Assembly: GCA_032622095.1 (NCBI GenBank)
Contig: CP136065.1
Span: 214,438,151 to 214,502,150, forward strand
DNA length: 64,000 nucleotides
Source: Siphonodentalium dalli
Lineage: Eukaryota > Mollusca > Scaphopoda > Gadilida > Siphonodentaliidae
Reading direction: 5' to 3'
Position numbers and translations under genes: made by a program. Under the pieces are notes generated by a model. The model was not told the origin of the DNA and did not search any database. It saw only the letters and a list, made by a program, of their open reading frames with translations. Within the stretch, counting starts at the first letter, position 1. The number at the start of each line of letters is the position of its first letter. Shown one piece after another: positions 37,294-48,735 of this stretch.

Positions 37294-39698
37294 AGGTATA
37301 ATTCTGCCAGGAGAATTTTTTTTTTAATAGTTCCATGGTACACCACAATTTACCTAGCGTGCGAATATAAGTTCTCTCCGGGGGCATCGGTGGGGCATGG
37401 AAATTTAATATATGGTTTTCGATTTTATTAATAATGGGGTGTGTATAGTGCCTATCCCCGCGAGGGCGCTTAGTGCAAATAATAGTGGTATCTGACTGTG
37501 TTGACGATAATAACCAGCCATTTGCTCACTCGTATGTTAACATGTTGTCGGACACACTACATGTACACAAAGCGTCAGGTATTCTGATGAAATGGTTTAA
37601 ATCTAACAGCATGCAAGCCAATCCTAACTAATTCCAGATAATGCCATCTGGTCCAGTCAATATACCCAAATTATCACCTAACCTAGAAAACATTACAACA
37701 TAATTGATTATAACTTATTCATTAGAAAATATATTGGCTACAACATATAAAATATCCAGTATTTTGGTTGAAAACAATTTCTCCTTTGTATTGTGCGTCA
37801 AAGTGTCTTCTATCGAAGAAACATGACACAACCAACTCCGACATATTACAAACAGGATCAATGAAAGAAAGATAGTTCATTTATTGAACAATTCTTACTA
37901 TTTTATGCACCACTGGTAATGACGTGTTTGATAGTTTGGTAAAATCAAGAAATACTTGTGTCTAAATCCTAGCGTGTGTATCTTCACCTGCCTGATATAA
38001 AACTTTTCAAAATTTGCACGTTTCTAAGTCAACCCATAGGTGATGTAATGCCGCGGTCATAAATTTGAGGTAATTATAATTATAATGTAAGGTAATATTA
38101 TTCATATCTTCAAAATTTGAAGCTCACAAACTATACTTTTTTTCTGTGTTTCAAATAAATGATTTAAAATAATTTTTAAACATTATGAACTAAAATTAAA
38201 CAATAATCACAACATTGACATTATTCTTAGTATATATATATATAGATGAGAGGCATGTTTAAATATACAGGCCAGTGATTTAACCCTTTCATGAAGGGGG
38301 CTGCACTGGTGCAACGTTAAATATCATGTGCCACTGCATTCTCTTATATATGCGAGTCTCTAATAAGGAGCCTCACATATATCACAGAATGTACTGGGTT
38401 ACAAGGTCAAGGTAATATGGTTAGGCCAATGTATTCTCTTATATATCCAAGGCTCCCTATGGAAGACTAAAATATTTAAGAGAATACATTGGCACAGGGT
38501 TTTCTCAAAATTTCAGGAAGCTCCAGTCATGGAAGGGTTAAGGTGTGCACATCTTTTCCCTACATGTAGAGCATGTGAAGTGATTAGATGACGCATCTTA
38601 TACCAGTAATTTGGTTGACGACAATTTCTCCTTTGTATTGAGGTTGGCAATGTGTCTGATATTAAAGGAATATGACAAAATCAACCCCGATATATTCCAA
38701 ACAGGATCAATGTAGTTCATTTATTGAACAATTATAACTACTTTATGCACCACTAGTACTGCCGTGTTTGATAGTTTGGTAAAATCAAGAAATAATTGTG
38801 TCTAAGGTCCGAGCGTGTGTATCTGAACCTGCCTCATATATATATGTTTTCAAAATTGAAATAAAATAATAAAAAACAGAAGGAAATATCACCATCAATG
38901 GACGGATCTAAAACCATAAACTGACACCGATACTTATTAAGTTATTTCTCTTAAGGTTCTCTTTTCAACATGACTGTAGACGAACGGAAGTAATCATCTG
39001 TACACAATTCCATAGTACTGTGATGCAGATGGTTATTATACTGTTGGTGTTTTTAGAAAAGCGACCTTTTTATGATATTGAATATGTTTCATGGGTAGTT
39101 CCCTTCAGAAATGTTCAGATAATAAATTCAACAAACAACAAAATCCAATTTGATGAGCTTATTATCTGAACAGTGTTCGCCAATTGACATGAATGCTTCT
39201 ACACTCTTAATTATAAGATAAATCATATTCACACGAAGACGATGACAGTTAGTATGAACAATAGTAAAATATTGACGATGGCAATGTTTCCAATAAGAGC
39301 ACAATATTCCAAGCTGAAGTTGCAAGATTCTAAGTCAACCCATAGTTGATGCTTTGGTCATACATTTGAGCTAATTATAATTATAATGTAAGGCCAATAT
39401 ATATACATTGCTAGATTTACATCCAACTGTCTCAAAAAAATTGAGCAGGAGGGTGAATTTTATTTGTTTTATTTCATTCTTCATAACATAAATGGTCATG
39501 GACAGTTCTATCATATTTGATATAATAAATGCTGATTTATTTTGTCCAATTTGATAGAAATTGACTGAATAATAGGTCATTAAAATGTAATTTGACAGTT
39601 AAGGCATGAGAAAAAAAGCTTTTTAAATATTGACCTAAGGTAATATTATTCATATCTTCAAAATTGGAAGTTCCCAAACAGTATACGTTTGTGTTCCA
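37294..39698. repeat. 2,405-bp tandem unit, copy 3
   Basis: Third unit. The embedded MITE lies at 38284-38537 and the RT fragment at about 37497-37705. After 39698 the sequence continues 'aataaatgcag', resembling the 'caaataaatg' found inside each unit, so the right breakpoint sits at short homology. Confidence 0.95.
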
Positions 39699-40586
39699 AA
39701 TAAATGCAGATTCACAAAGAAACGTACATTGTATAAATCTTGATCATTTTTTAAACGTGCAGACCAAAAAAAATGTGCTGGAAATTTCACTGAATTATTT
39801 CTAATGCACAATGCTACCAGAGCAAATATATTGCCAGACCAAATACGCATGCTTGCAAATACATGCGTGTATATTACGAGTGTTCAAATTGACCTAAGAA
39901 ATTCGGAGTGGGTAAATGTGGAAAATAATTAAAGTTTTCAGAACCATCGTTAATAGAAACACCTATGTAAACATTAACTAACAAATTTAATTTGCAACTG
40001 AATTTAGCAATGTTTGTCGATAAAAGAACTTTCACTGTAACATTAATGTTTATTAATGGTTTCAGCATGCAAAATGTTTTCACAGGAGAGTTGTTAATAC
40101 ATGTAATACAAAGTCATGATATGTTTTAGTTATGATGGTATACAAGCTTATTGATTAATTTACCCACTGACAGTGACTTAAGCCCATTCAATTGTATCTA
40201 TTGCTTTACAAATCGCTAGATACCTAAATAAATTACATCCGCTTCTGCTGCACATTTCTACAAACAAGGACAAATCAAATATTTTTTAATTTTATTTAGG
40301 TGAGGTGTAGGTGACCGCAGACTTCTCATACTGAAGTGTTTGCGATGTTACTGTACCTTCCCCAAATTCCACTTCTCTTTGATTTAGTTTGTGGGGAGTC
40401 AAAACATAAATCAAATATGCAGAACCAAAAAAGCATTGTGTAGCGTGGACGATTCACACAAAAGTGATAACCGTACATGCTCATTTACTTGCATGCACAT
40501 TTATATGGAACTCAAGAGTGTTTGTGGCTATAATTGATAAAAATGGAATAACAAATGATGAGATATGAATAAGTTTCTACAGAAGG
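39699..40586. other. Intergenic; no gene recognised
   Basis: AT-rich sequence between the tandem units and the zinc-finger remnant. Nothing supportable is seen. Confidence 0.35.
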
Positions 40587-41360
40587 TTAGTGATTGGCAT
40601 TCTTCGTGTGATGCTTCGCGGATTCCCTCCACTTGAAGCTGTGTCCACAGGGGCATTTATATGTTTTCCACTATGCTTGCCTGCCATATGTTCCGTAATG
40701 CAATATTTTGAGGAAAATGTTGTAGCGCACAAGTCGCATTTGTGACGGGGTCCCGTGCAACTTAACAGGTGCTTCTTTTGCGTCTTCTTATGAAGTACTG
40801 TTTGGAGCAAACTACACACTCATATTTGGGATTCTCTGTATGAGTGTCAATATGACCCTGCAGATCAGATTTGTTAACACACAGATGGCATTTTTAAAAC
40901 TGTGAGTCAGATGTCGGTTGCTTAATTAGGTTATGTTTTTTAACAACATTGCGTGAACGGAAAGCTTTACAGCACACGTGGCACAGATACGATGATGACT
41001 CCTCTGAGCTTGTAGCTGATTGGTCGCACTTGTCAGAAGATGAGTCAGCATGTTCATGTCTACGAAGGTGTCTGCGAAAGTTTGACTTAAAATCACATAG
41101 GCAAATTCCACATACATGTTTCTTCTCATTGACGTTTCCTTTGGCGGGAGTGCTTGCAAGATCCGGTGCAAATGTTAAACTTGTGTCAGCCAGGGAGACT
41201 CCAGCTGCATCTGAATCCAATAGCATTCCGTCGGATATCAAGTTCTCTTTAGCAGGCATTTGAAGTACCTTGCTGCTTTCAGCATCTGACCCAGAGTCTA
41301 CTATGTCACCATGAAATAATGATTGTTCTGTCGAAAGAACGGAACCATAAAAGCCATATA
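40587..41360 (-). pseudogene. C2H2 zinc-finger protein remnant, about six fingers
   Basis: An acidic/Ser-rich leader (ATG at 41259, or an upstream exon through an acceptor ending 'tctttcgacag' near 41326) precedes the fingers. Readable fingers are HVCGICLCDFKSNFRRHLRRH, shown here only by its key C-x2-C...H-x3-H; YLCHVCCKAFRS; KCHLC...LQGHIDTH; YECVVCSK; HKCDLCATTFSSKYCITEH; and YKCPCGHSFKWRESAKHH, ending in TAA at 40587. An in-frame TAA precedes finger 3, a frame change lies inside finger 4, and another lies between fingers 5 and 6. Finger 2 lacks a clean second His. It was likely a DNA-binding nuclear protein, now a pseudogene, unless the breaks are assembly errors or small introns. Coding-like remnants upstream on this strand could belong to it. 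Confidence 0.75.
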
Positions 41361-42244
41361 ATTACATCCTGTACATGACAAGAATAGAGTGGTTTATTGT
41401 TGGATGAAATATTCAAAGATGTACCAGATATCCAGTTGCACTGACAACTACATCATTTGTTTTATTAAATCTAATTACACATTGCTATTATCTTTGTTAA
41501 ACAGAAAAACATGTTGCAACACACCACCTACAATTGGCTTATACCAACCAACATTGGAATTATTTTTAAATTATTCAATGTAGACAGATAGAAAATTGAC
41601 AGATAGAAAATTCTATACCTATCAACTTATTATCTTCGAGATGTCACTTCACAGATCAAAAACGTGTTATTCTATAAGAAACTAAACTGAAATAGGTTTT
41701 ACAAAAAAAAATGGCATGAAACCCCTGAATACATCTTTAATGTGTGGCTAAACTTTTTCAACATTTCAATATGTTGTTCTTCACACTATTCATAGTGAGC
41801 AGTCCTGGCATATATATATATATATATATATAACATTTGTGTTCAACAAATTTGTAAGAACCAAAAACTATCCAGAAATAAGAAACAAATCTTCTACCAC
41901 ATTGAAACTTCATGAAATATGATTCAAGTCCATGCCTTGATGGACCAGGGTAACTCAATATTTAAATTGAATTCCAGCATTGCTACATAGCAATAACTAG
42001 CTACTCTGTTGAGCTAAAGTATTCACACTAGAAATAAAAACATAACATCAGGAAACCAAACAAGTCATAGAAAACAAAAAAGTTAATAATGTATTTAAAT
42101 AAACAAGTTATCATGACATGAATATTCTTGTTTCCCAACAGAGCAGTTCATCCACACCAATGATTCCATATTAATGAAGTACATATCAATAGTTATTTAA
42201 TATGTTGAGCTATTTGCAACATGTGGTAAACTATGTTACATATA
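41361..42244. other. Intergenic or intronic; (TA)n microsatellite at 41809-41832
   Basis: No coding stretch recognised. A pure (AT)n tract lies near 41810. If the zinc-finger remnant and the coding-like stretch at 42245 belong to one gene, this is intron. Confidence 0.35.
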
Positions 42245-42512
42245 TTAGCAACATTCCTTGTGCTGTTTTAATTCTGACACAGGTTTCACTCCCAGTAATA
42301 TTCTTAGAACTTTTCATTCTGGCGATACTCGTGATCTTAACCTTTATACGTCCAGTCCGTTTCTCAAGTGTGGCAAAACTTTGGACTCATCTTTTTTATG
42401 TCCACCGTCTATTCTGATGCTTGATGTCCCTCTTGTTGGTTTATCTAAAGCAGTTATACCTGCCCTTTTCGCTTTCGTTTTCTTGTTATTCTCGTTATTC
42501 CCTCTGCTTTAT
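42245..42512 (-). pseudogene. Unidentified coding-like remnant
   Basis: The minus strand reads ALDKPTRGTSSIRIDGGHKK, continuing DESKVLPHLRNGLDV and, after a 1-base frame change near 42347, KVKITSIARMKSSKN with GSETCVRIKTAQG. It is basic and Ser/Lys-rich with nothing I recognise. One long clean plus-strand ORF covers the same bases, but it is rich in Phe/Leu/Ser as expected of antisense. The region sits between the zinc-finger remnant and the exon-like stretch at 45010 on the same strand, so all three may derive from one gene. Function unknown. Confidence 0.3.
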
Positions 42513-42869
42513 CAAAATAATGATCCCTGAAATCAGTCAATACATTGTCTAGTAAAATTAATCGACTGGACAGGACTGGACACTAAAAAGTCATACAAGA
42601 AAATCAGACAACATACAGGGAAAATCCAGACATTTCCTGGCAGGGCGGTGGGGTCCCTTCTCTAAAATTAAAATTTTAAAGTTTAACATTTCATGCCAAA
42701 AAAGGACAGTTAGGAATTTATAATGACATATATATATTATTATTCTGGTAAACTTCAATAACATAATAATATAGAACATATACATGTACTTATGATATCA
42801 AGTCGTATGCAGTATGGTATTGTGGAATTATCACCAGATTATGTTCATGATAAATAATAATATATAATA
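42513..42869. other. Intergenic; no gene recognised
   Basis: AT-rich spacer up to the first Helitron terminus. The left flank ends '...tataata', giving the A of the A|T insertion site. Confidence 0.4.
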
Positions 42870-43685
42870 CTAGCCGATGAGCCCGACGTTGTCCGGGCTA
42901 TTCATCCGGGCTATTAAAAAAACTAATTTCAAGTCGATAGCTCGTATCGTATCCGGGGCAAGATACATTCACATAGAAAATTTCAAGTCAATAGCTCCAC
43001 CCGTTTCCGAGATCTGGTCTGCGCATGCGCGAAGCTTGCGTCGCACGGGCTCGGCGACCCGATAAAATTCGTATCCGGGGCGAGATACATTCACATAGCA
43101 AATTTCAAGTCGATAGTTCCACCCGTTTCCGAGATCTGGTCTGCGCATGCGCGAAGCTGGCGTCGCACGGGCTCGGCGACCCGATAAAATTCGTATCCGG
43201 GGCGAGATACATTCACATACCAAATTTCAAGTCGATAGCTCCACCCGTTTCCGAGATCTCGTCTGCGCATGCGCGAAGCTGGCGCCGCACGGGCACGGCG
43301 ACCCGATAAAATTCGTATCCGGGGCAAGATACATTCAAATACCAAATTTCAAGTCGATAGCTCCACCCGTTTTCGATATCTCGTCTGCGCATGCGCGAAG
43401 CTGGCGTCGCACGGGCTCGGCGACCCGATAAAATTCGTATTCGGGGCAAGATACATTCACAAATTTCAAGTCGATAGCTCCACCTTTTTCCGAGATCTCG
43501 TCTGCGCATGCGCTGCACGGGCGTCGCACGGGCTCGCCAATACGACAACGACCACCGCCTGGTCAAACTACACACACGTACCAAGTTTCGTCCCGATCGG
43601 TCGAGAATCGTAGAATTGTATTAATGACAGACAGACAGACAGACAAACAAACAGACAGACAGAGGTCTTCAAAATATATATGAGA
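42870..43685 (-). mobile_element. Helitron family 1 (H1), copy in array 1
   Basis: A complete 816-bp non-autonomous element. On the minus strand the 5' end is TCTCATATATATTTTGAAG at 43685, followed by a (TCTG)n/(TTTG) tract, a linker with 'gatcgggacgaaacttggta', about five 122-bp CpG-rich core units ('gcgcatgcgcgaagctgg', 'ggctcggcgacccgata' on +), and the 3' hairpin AGCCCGGACAACGTCGGGCT + CATCGG + CTAG at 42870. No Rep/helicase. Short overlapping ORFs on both strands come from the 122-bp periodicity. Its 5' end directly abuts the 3' CTAG of the next copy. Confidence 0.88.
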
Positions 43686-44582
43686 CTAGCCGATGAGCCC
43701 GACGTTGTCGGGGCTATTCAAAAACCAAATTTAAAGTCGATAGCTCAACCCGTTTCCGAGATCTGGTCTGCGCATGAGCGAAGCTGGCGTCGCACGGGCT
43801 CATTTCAAGTCGATGGCTCCACCCGTTTCCGAGATCTCGTCTGCGTATGCGCGAAGCTGGCGTCGCACGGGCTCGGCGACCCGATAAAATTCCTATCCGG
43901 GGCAAGATACATTCACATAGCAAATTTCAAGTCGATAGCTCCACCCGTTTCCGATATCTCGTCTGCGCATGCGCGAAGCTGGCGTCGCACGGGCTCGGCG
44001 ACCCGATAAAATTCCTATCCGGGGCAAGATACATTGACTTAGCAAATTTCAATTCGATATCTCCACCCGTTTCCGATATCTCGTATGCGCATGCGCGAAG
44101 CTGGCGTCCAAATTTCAAGTCGATAGCTCTACCCGTTTCCGAGATCTGGTCTGCGCATGCGCGAAGCTGGCGTCGCACGGGCTCGGCGACCCAATAAAAT
44201 TTGTATCCGGGGCAAGTTACATTCACATACCAAATTTCAAGTCGATAGCTCCACCCGTTTCCGAGATCTCGTCTGAGCATGCGCGAAGCTGGCGTCGCAC
44301 GGGCTCGGCGACCCGATAAAATTCGTATCCGGGGCAAGATACATTCACATAGCAAATTTCAAGTCGATAGCTCTACCCGTTTCCGAGATCTCGTCTGAGC
44401 ATTCGCGAAGCGGGCGCCGCACGGGCTCGCCAATACGACAACGTCCACCGCCTGGTCAAACTACACACACGTACCAAGTTTCGTCCCGATCGGTCGAGAA
44501 TCGTAGATTTGTATAAATGACAGACAGACAGACAAACAAACAAACATACATACAGACAGAGGTCTTCAAAATATATATGAGA
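43686..44582 (-). mobile_element. Helitron family 1 (H1), second copy in array 1
   Basis: An 897-bp copy joined head to tail with the previous one. Ends: CTAG at 43686-43689 and TC (as GA) at 44581-44582. The right flank begins with T, so the two-copy array as a unit sits in one A|T dinucleotide with no other duplication. Internal 122-bp units are partly rearranged (short deletions near 43800 and 44110). The (CAGA)n tract is at about 44520-44560. Confidence 0.88.
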
Positions 44583-45009
44583 TAGTCACAATTACATGGC
44601 AGTGGTTCTGAACATGACTACACTTATGTTTAATGTGTCAGGTTAGTTTTAGAGCTATTTCTTTTTCCTTTTAGGCCTACCTCATGTAGATATGTGAAAT
44701 TAGTAAAGATACTGGATTCACTTGATGCACCTTTTCTGATCGTATTGTCCCCATTAAAAATTTCCTATAAATAAGATGAAAGTAATCTACTGAAATAAAG
44801 TGAATGCATGAAACTCTACTTTGTTTAGTCATACTCGTGGCTTATCATGGACTAATACTAAAGTATATACTACTTAAAAACTATTTCCATAGAACTTGTA
44901 ATAAAAGATGATTATGATATGATGTATAGGCATACTAGTATAATGATTAATATTAATGCCATTAAAATTTGTCTCTACATATCTGTGAACAGCTGGAACA
45001 TTGACTCAC
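44583..45009. other. Intergenic or intronic; no gene recognised
   Basis: AT-rich sequence without repeats that I recognise. It contains the donor side (gtgagt on minus, 45004-45009) of the exon-like stretch that follows. Confidence 0.35.
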
Positions 45010-45201
45010 CTGTATGGGTCAATTCTGGCCCCAAGTAAGTAGCTTGCTGTTGCCATTGCACGTAGCACCTCATCAGCTGTCAACAAAGCAGTACTTTTCG
45101 GATCTGTCCTGAAATTTACCCAAAAAGATCTCAGAGTCCAACGATGAAGGAGTCCGCACGTTATATACCACTCCATCAACCAGGGCGTGGAGCTGTATCA
45201 T
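45010..45201 (-). pseudogene. Exon-like coding remnant with splice donor
   Basis: On the minus strand an ATG at 45201 opens MIQLHALVDGVVYNVRTPSS with LDSEIFLGKFQ, ending at a TGA at 45073. An overlapping frame then continues as TADEVLRAMATASYLLGARI-DPY and stops exactly at ACAG|gtgagt (45010), a strong donor in phase 2. Either a single-base frame change joins the two, or the exon starts at an acceptor 'aaatttcag' (45108) in the second frame. No family is recognised. It may be an upstream exon of the zinc-finger gene remnant (40587-41360). Confidence 0.35.
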
Positions 45202-45300
45202 CTATATTAGTCATAATACCTTCGAATTGAACAGCAGTCAGACCGGCTACTATAAAGGATATACACACACATATAGGGAAGTCTCAAAATATATAGTAGA

Positions 45301-45814
45301 CTAGCCGATGAGCCCGACGTTGTCCGGGCTATTCAAAAACAAAATTTCAAGTCGATAGCTCTACCCGTTTCCTAGATCTGGTCTGTGCATGCGCGAAGCT
45401 GGCGTCGCACGGACTCGGCGACCCGATAAAATTCGTATCCGGGGCAAGATACATTCACATAGCAAATTTCAAGTCGATAGCTCCACCCGTTTCCGAGATC
45501 TCGTCTGCGCATGCGCGAAGCTGGTGTCGCACGGGCTCGGCGACCCGATAAAATTCGTATCCGGGGCAAGATACATTCACATAGCAAATTTCAAGTCGAT
45601 AGCTCCACCCGTTTCCGAGATCTCGTCTGCGCATGCGCGAAGCGGGCGCCGCACGGGCTCGCCAATACGACAACGTTCACCGCCTGGTCAAACTACACAC
45701 ACGTACCAAGTTTCGTCCCGATCGGTCGAGAATCGTAGATTTGTATTAATGACAGACAGACAGACAGACAGACAAACAAACATACAGACAGAGGTCTTCA
45801 AAATATATATGAGA
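45301..45814 (-). mobile_element. Helitron family 1 (H1), first copy in array 2
   Basis: A 514-bp copy with CTAG at 45301-45304 and TC (as GA) at 45813-45814. It has three 122-bp-type units plus the linker and (CAGA)n tract. Immediately left is a 25-bp stub of an H2-type 5' end (45276-45300), so the CTAG|TC junction exists there too. Confidence 0.87.
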
Positions 45815-46316
45815 CTAGCCGATGAGCCCGACGTTGTCCGGGCTATTCAAAAACAAAATTTCAAGTCGATAGCTCTACCCGTTTCCGAGATCTGGTCTGC
45901 GCATGCGCGAAGCTGGCGTCGCACGGACTCGGCGACCCGATAAAATTCGTATCCGGGGCAAGATACATTCACATACCAAATTTCAAGTCGATAGCTCCAC
46001 CCGTTTCCGAGATCTCGTCTGCGCATGCGCGAAGCTGGTGTCGCACGGGCTCGGCGACCCGATAAAATTCGTATCCGGGGCAAGATACATTCACATACCA
46101 AATTTCAAGTCGATAGCTCCACCCGTTTCCGAGCATGCGCGAAGCGGGCGCCGCACGGGCTCGCCAATACGACAACGTTCACCGCCTGGTCAAACTACAC
46201 ACACGTACCAAGTTTCGTCCCGATCGGTCGAGAATCGTAGATTTGTATTAATGACAGACAGACAGACAGACAGACAAATAAACATACAGACAGAGGACTT
46301 CAAAATATATATGAGA
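45815..46316 (-). mobile_element. Helitron family 1 (H1), second copy in array 2
   Basis: A 502-bp copy nearly identical to its neighbour, with one core unit shortened near 46133. Ends: CTAG at 45815-45818 and GA at 46315-46316, followed by T. Head-to-tail with 45301-45814. Confidence 0.87.
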
Positions 46317-46319
46317 TAA

Positions 46320-46440
46320 TACGCGGTGTGACTAAACACCGCCCGGATCAACCCGGACCGCCCCTGTGGAGTATAGGGGTGATTTTAGGGGCAAGATAAG
46401 TGCAGGGGTGTCATGGAAACCCACTCATGGAAACCCACTG
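46320..46440 (+). mobile_element. Left end of a GGTGTGACTAAACACC-terminated element (H4)
   Basis: Begins 'acgcggtgtgactaaacacc', which can itself form a hairpin, and continues with CCGGACCGCCC-rich sequence and 'gtgcaggggtgtcatggaaa'. The opposite-orientation end is found at about 60690-60718 beside a longer member (59811-60718). This is probably a DNA transposon derivative with terminal inverted repeats. Confidence 0.55.
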
Positions 46441-46596
46441 AATAGTACTGTACATCAAACGTGTGTTAACTGTTGTGTTAAACTGAGCGGTGTTGGCTTC
46501 TCTGTTACGCCCGCTGACAACTCGCTAGCTAGCAGGTAGAATTCTGCCAGGAGAATGTTTTTTTTTATAGTTCCATGCTACACCACAATTTACCTA
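46441..46596 (+). repeat. Left half of an interrupted repeat related to the 2,405-bp unit
   Basis: Matches 32390-32548, including the flank left of the tandem units, and breaks off after 'cacaatttaccta'. The matching continuation resumes at 50142 ('cgtgcgaatataagttctct'), so 3.5 kb has been inserted between the two halves. Confidence 0.75.
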
Positions 46597-46740
46597 TCTC
46601 CAGTCACTTAATGATATCTGCAATCTGACAACGCATAAGCTTCTTTATGGATGCCCCGAATTAACACCCAAAACCAACGCAAACATTTTCAGAGAAGTAC
46701 ATAAATACATCTCTAGTACAAAGCGTTTCGCCAACTAAGC
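46597..46740 (+). pseudogene. LINE ORF2 extreme C-terminus
   Basis: The frame reads LQSLNDICNLTTHKLLYGCP, then LTPKTNANIFREVHKYISST-KRF and a stop near 46736. The pattern (LLYG, then NxxIFxxVxKYIxxTKRF, stop) resembles the last ~45 residues of one class of invertebrate LINE reverse transcriptases. Its 3' untranslated sequence appears to continue, interrupted by Helitrons, to an AATAAA near 50112. It was therefore inserted into the older repeat split at 46596/50142. Confidence 0.55.
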
Positions 46741-47107
46741 CTGTATATCGCCATGTTACATGACATAACAATGTCAGACTTAAAAGAACGAATGAATACG
46801 TAGCAATAACTCTCGCGAGTATCAATGCCGTACAGTCTGTTGGTACGAGGTCACCGAGTCATTTCAAAACACTAATAAATCATTATATAACCCCTAAACC
46901 CTATCTGACATAACCCAATCTACAACTCTAAGCTCACTTCTTTCCTATCCTTAACTTAGACTTATACCATATTACCATTACTGATGATCTATCTCTTCCC
47001 ATCAACATTGTCAGCAGCATTTCGAACATGATGCGTTATTATTATTTCCTTTAAAATAGACTCAAAAGACACTCTTATATCTCACTTATATATCTGTTTA
47101 ATATATA

Positions 47108-47801
47108 TCTATTATATATTTCGGAAGATCTGTGTGTGTGTGTGTGTATGTGTGTGTGTGTGTGTGAGATCGCGATGAACTCGAAAACGGCCGAGCCGAC
47201 GCGATTGCCCATGCGACGTGACCTTGACCTTAAATCTGATCATTTCAAGGTGAATATCACGGGATTTCGATGAAACTTGGTATGTGGGTGTGCTTTCGGC
47301 CGGGTAGTGGCATAGGCCTATTAATTTGCCCGTGCGACGTGACCTTGAAATCGGGTCATTTCAATGTCAAACGCCCGAATATTAGTGTCTAGGGATACTT
47401 TCGTATGGGGAGTCCCATAAGCCTATTCATTTGCCCGTGCGACGTGACCTTGACCTTAAAATCGGGTCAATTCAAGGTCAAATCGCGAATTTTGATGGGA
47501 TTTCCACGAAATTTGATACATAGGATTACTTTTGTCCACTGAGTGTTTTGGACGGGTCAAATCGTGACCCCGACCTGACATTGACCTTCAAAATGATCAC
47601 TTCAAGGTCAAATCGGGTAAAACAGGATGAATTTCGACGGGTACTTTTGTTGGGTACTTTTGTCCGGGCAGTGTTTTGGACGGGTCAAATCGTTAATCCA
47701 CCTGACCTTGACCTTCAAAATGGACAATTCAAGGTCAAATCGCGCAATTCGCCGAAAAGCAGAGGGGAAAGAGCCCGGACGAAGTCGGGTCCACCTGCTA
47801 G
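47108..47801 (+). mobile_element. Helitron family 2 (H2), long copy
   Basis: A complete 694-bp element: 5' TCTATTATATATTTCGGAAG preceded by A, a (GT)n tract (47130-47166), about four 120-130-bp units with 'cccgtgcgacgtgacctt' and 'tcaaatcgtgaccccgacct', and a 3' hairpin CCCGGACGAAGTCGGG followed by CTAG at 47798-47801 and then T. The A|T flanks match Helitron insertion preference. No coding capacity. Confidence 0.87.
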
Positions 47802-48103
47802 TACCATATATAATAACACGTTAATGAAAAGAATTGGAAAGAAGTGCCAGTGAAAAGAAATATGTTGGACGCTTTTGCGACAGGAAGTTTATTCTACATG
47901 TCCATATCTGTATATATACAGAAACATAGGGAAGAGATACACCATCATTATCTATAAACATTAATTTGTTCTTCAAGCCTATACACAATTACACAATGCC
48001 ATTACCTGACGTACATATATCCACCCCACCTCGCGGGAGTAATAATCGGCGACATGGAACGACAGTAAAATCTTGATTAAGGATAGTATATCGTACGACA
48101 CAA
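47802..48103. other. Probable LINE 3' UTR segment between Helitrons
   Basis: No gene or repeat boundary is visible. By position it belongs to the LINE tail that runs from 46597 to about 50141. Confidence 0.35.
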
Positions 48104-48735
48104 TCTCATATATATTTTGAAGACCTCTGTCAGTCTGTATGTATGTCTGTCTGTCTGTATGTCATTAATACAAATCTAAGATTCTCCACCGATCGGGACG
48201 AAACTTGGTACGTGTGTGTAGTTTGACCAGGCGGTGGACGTTGTCGTATTGGCGAGCCCGTGCGGCGCCCGCTTCGCGCATGCGCAGATGAGATATCGGA
48301 AACTGGTGGAGCTATCGACTTTAAATTTGCTATGTGAATGTATCTTGCCCCGGATACGAATTGTATCGGGTCGCCGAGCCCGTGCGACGCCAGCTTCGCA
48401 CATGTGCAGACGAGATCTCGGAAACGGGTGGAGCTATCGACTTGAAATTTGGTATGTGCATGTTTCTTCCGCCGGATACGAATTTTTTCGGGTCGTCGAG
48501 CCCGTGCGACGCCAGCTTCGCGCATGCGTAGACGAGATCTCGGAAACGGGTGGAGCTATTGACTTGAAATTTGCTATGTGAATGTATCTTGCCCCGGATG
48601 CGAATTTTATCGGGTCGCCGAGCCCGTGCGACGCCAGCTTCGCGCATGCGTAGACAAGATCTCGGAAACGGGTAGAGCTATCGACTTGAAATTTGGTTTT
48701 TGAATAGCCCGGACAACGTCGGGCTCATCGGCTAG
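48104..48735 (+). mobile_element. Helitron family 1 (H1), plus-strand copy
   Basis: A 632-bp copy in the opposite orientation to the other H1 copies: 5' TCTCATATATATTTTGAAG preceded by A, (TCTG)n, linker, four ~122-bp units, 3' hairpin, CTAG at 48732-48735. The next base starts an H2-type 5' end (TC at 48736). It confirms both termini independently of the minus-strand arrays. Confidence 0.88.

Noticed and set aside
42871-46300. Possible CRISPR array (regularly spaced direct repeats)
   Set aside because: The 122-bp units are contiguous without unique spacers, the DNA is eukaryotic, and the ends are Helitron termini.
42877-46319. Many 60-180 codon ORFs on both strands with Arg/Ala/Ser-rich repeats
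   Set aside because: They follow the 122-bp Helitron units in every frame and repeat the same peptides in sense and antisense; they are periodicity artefacts.
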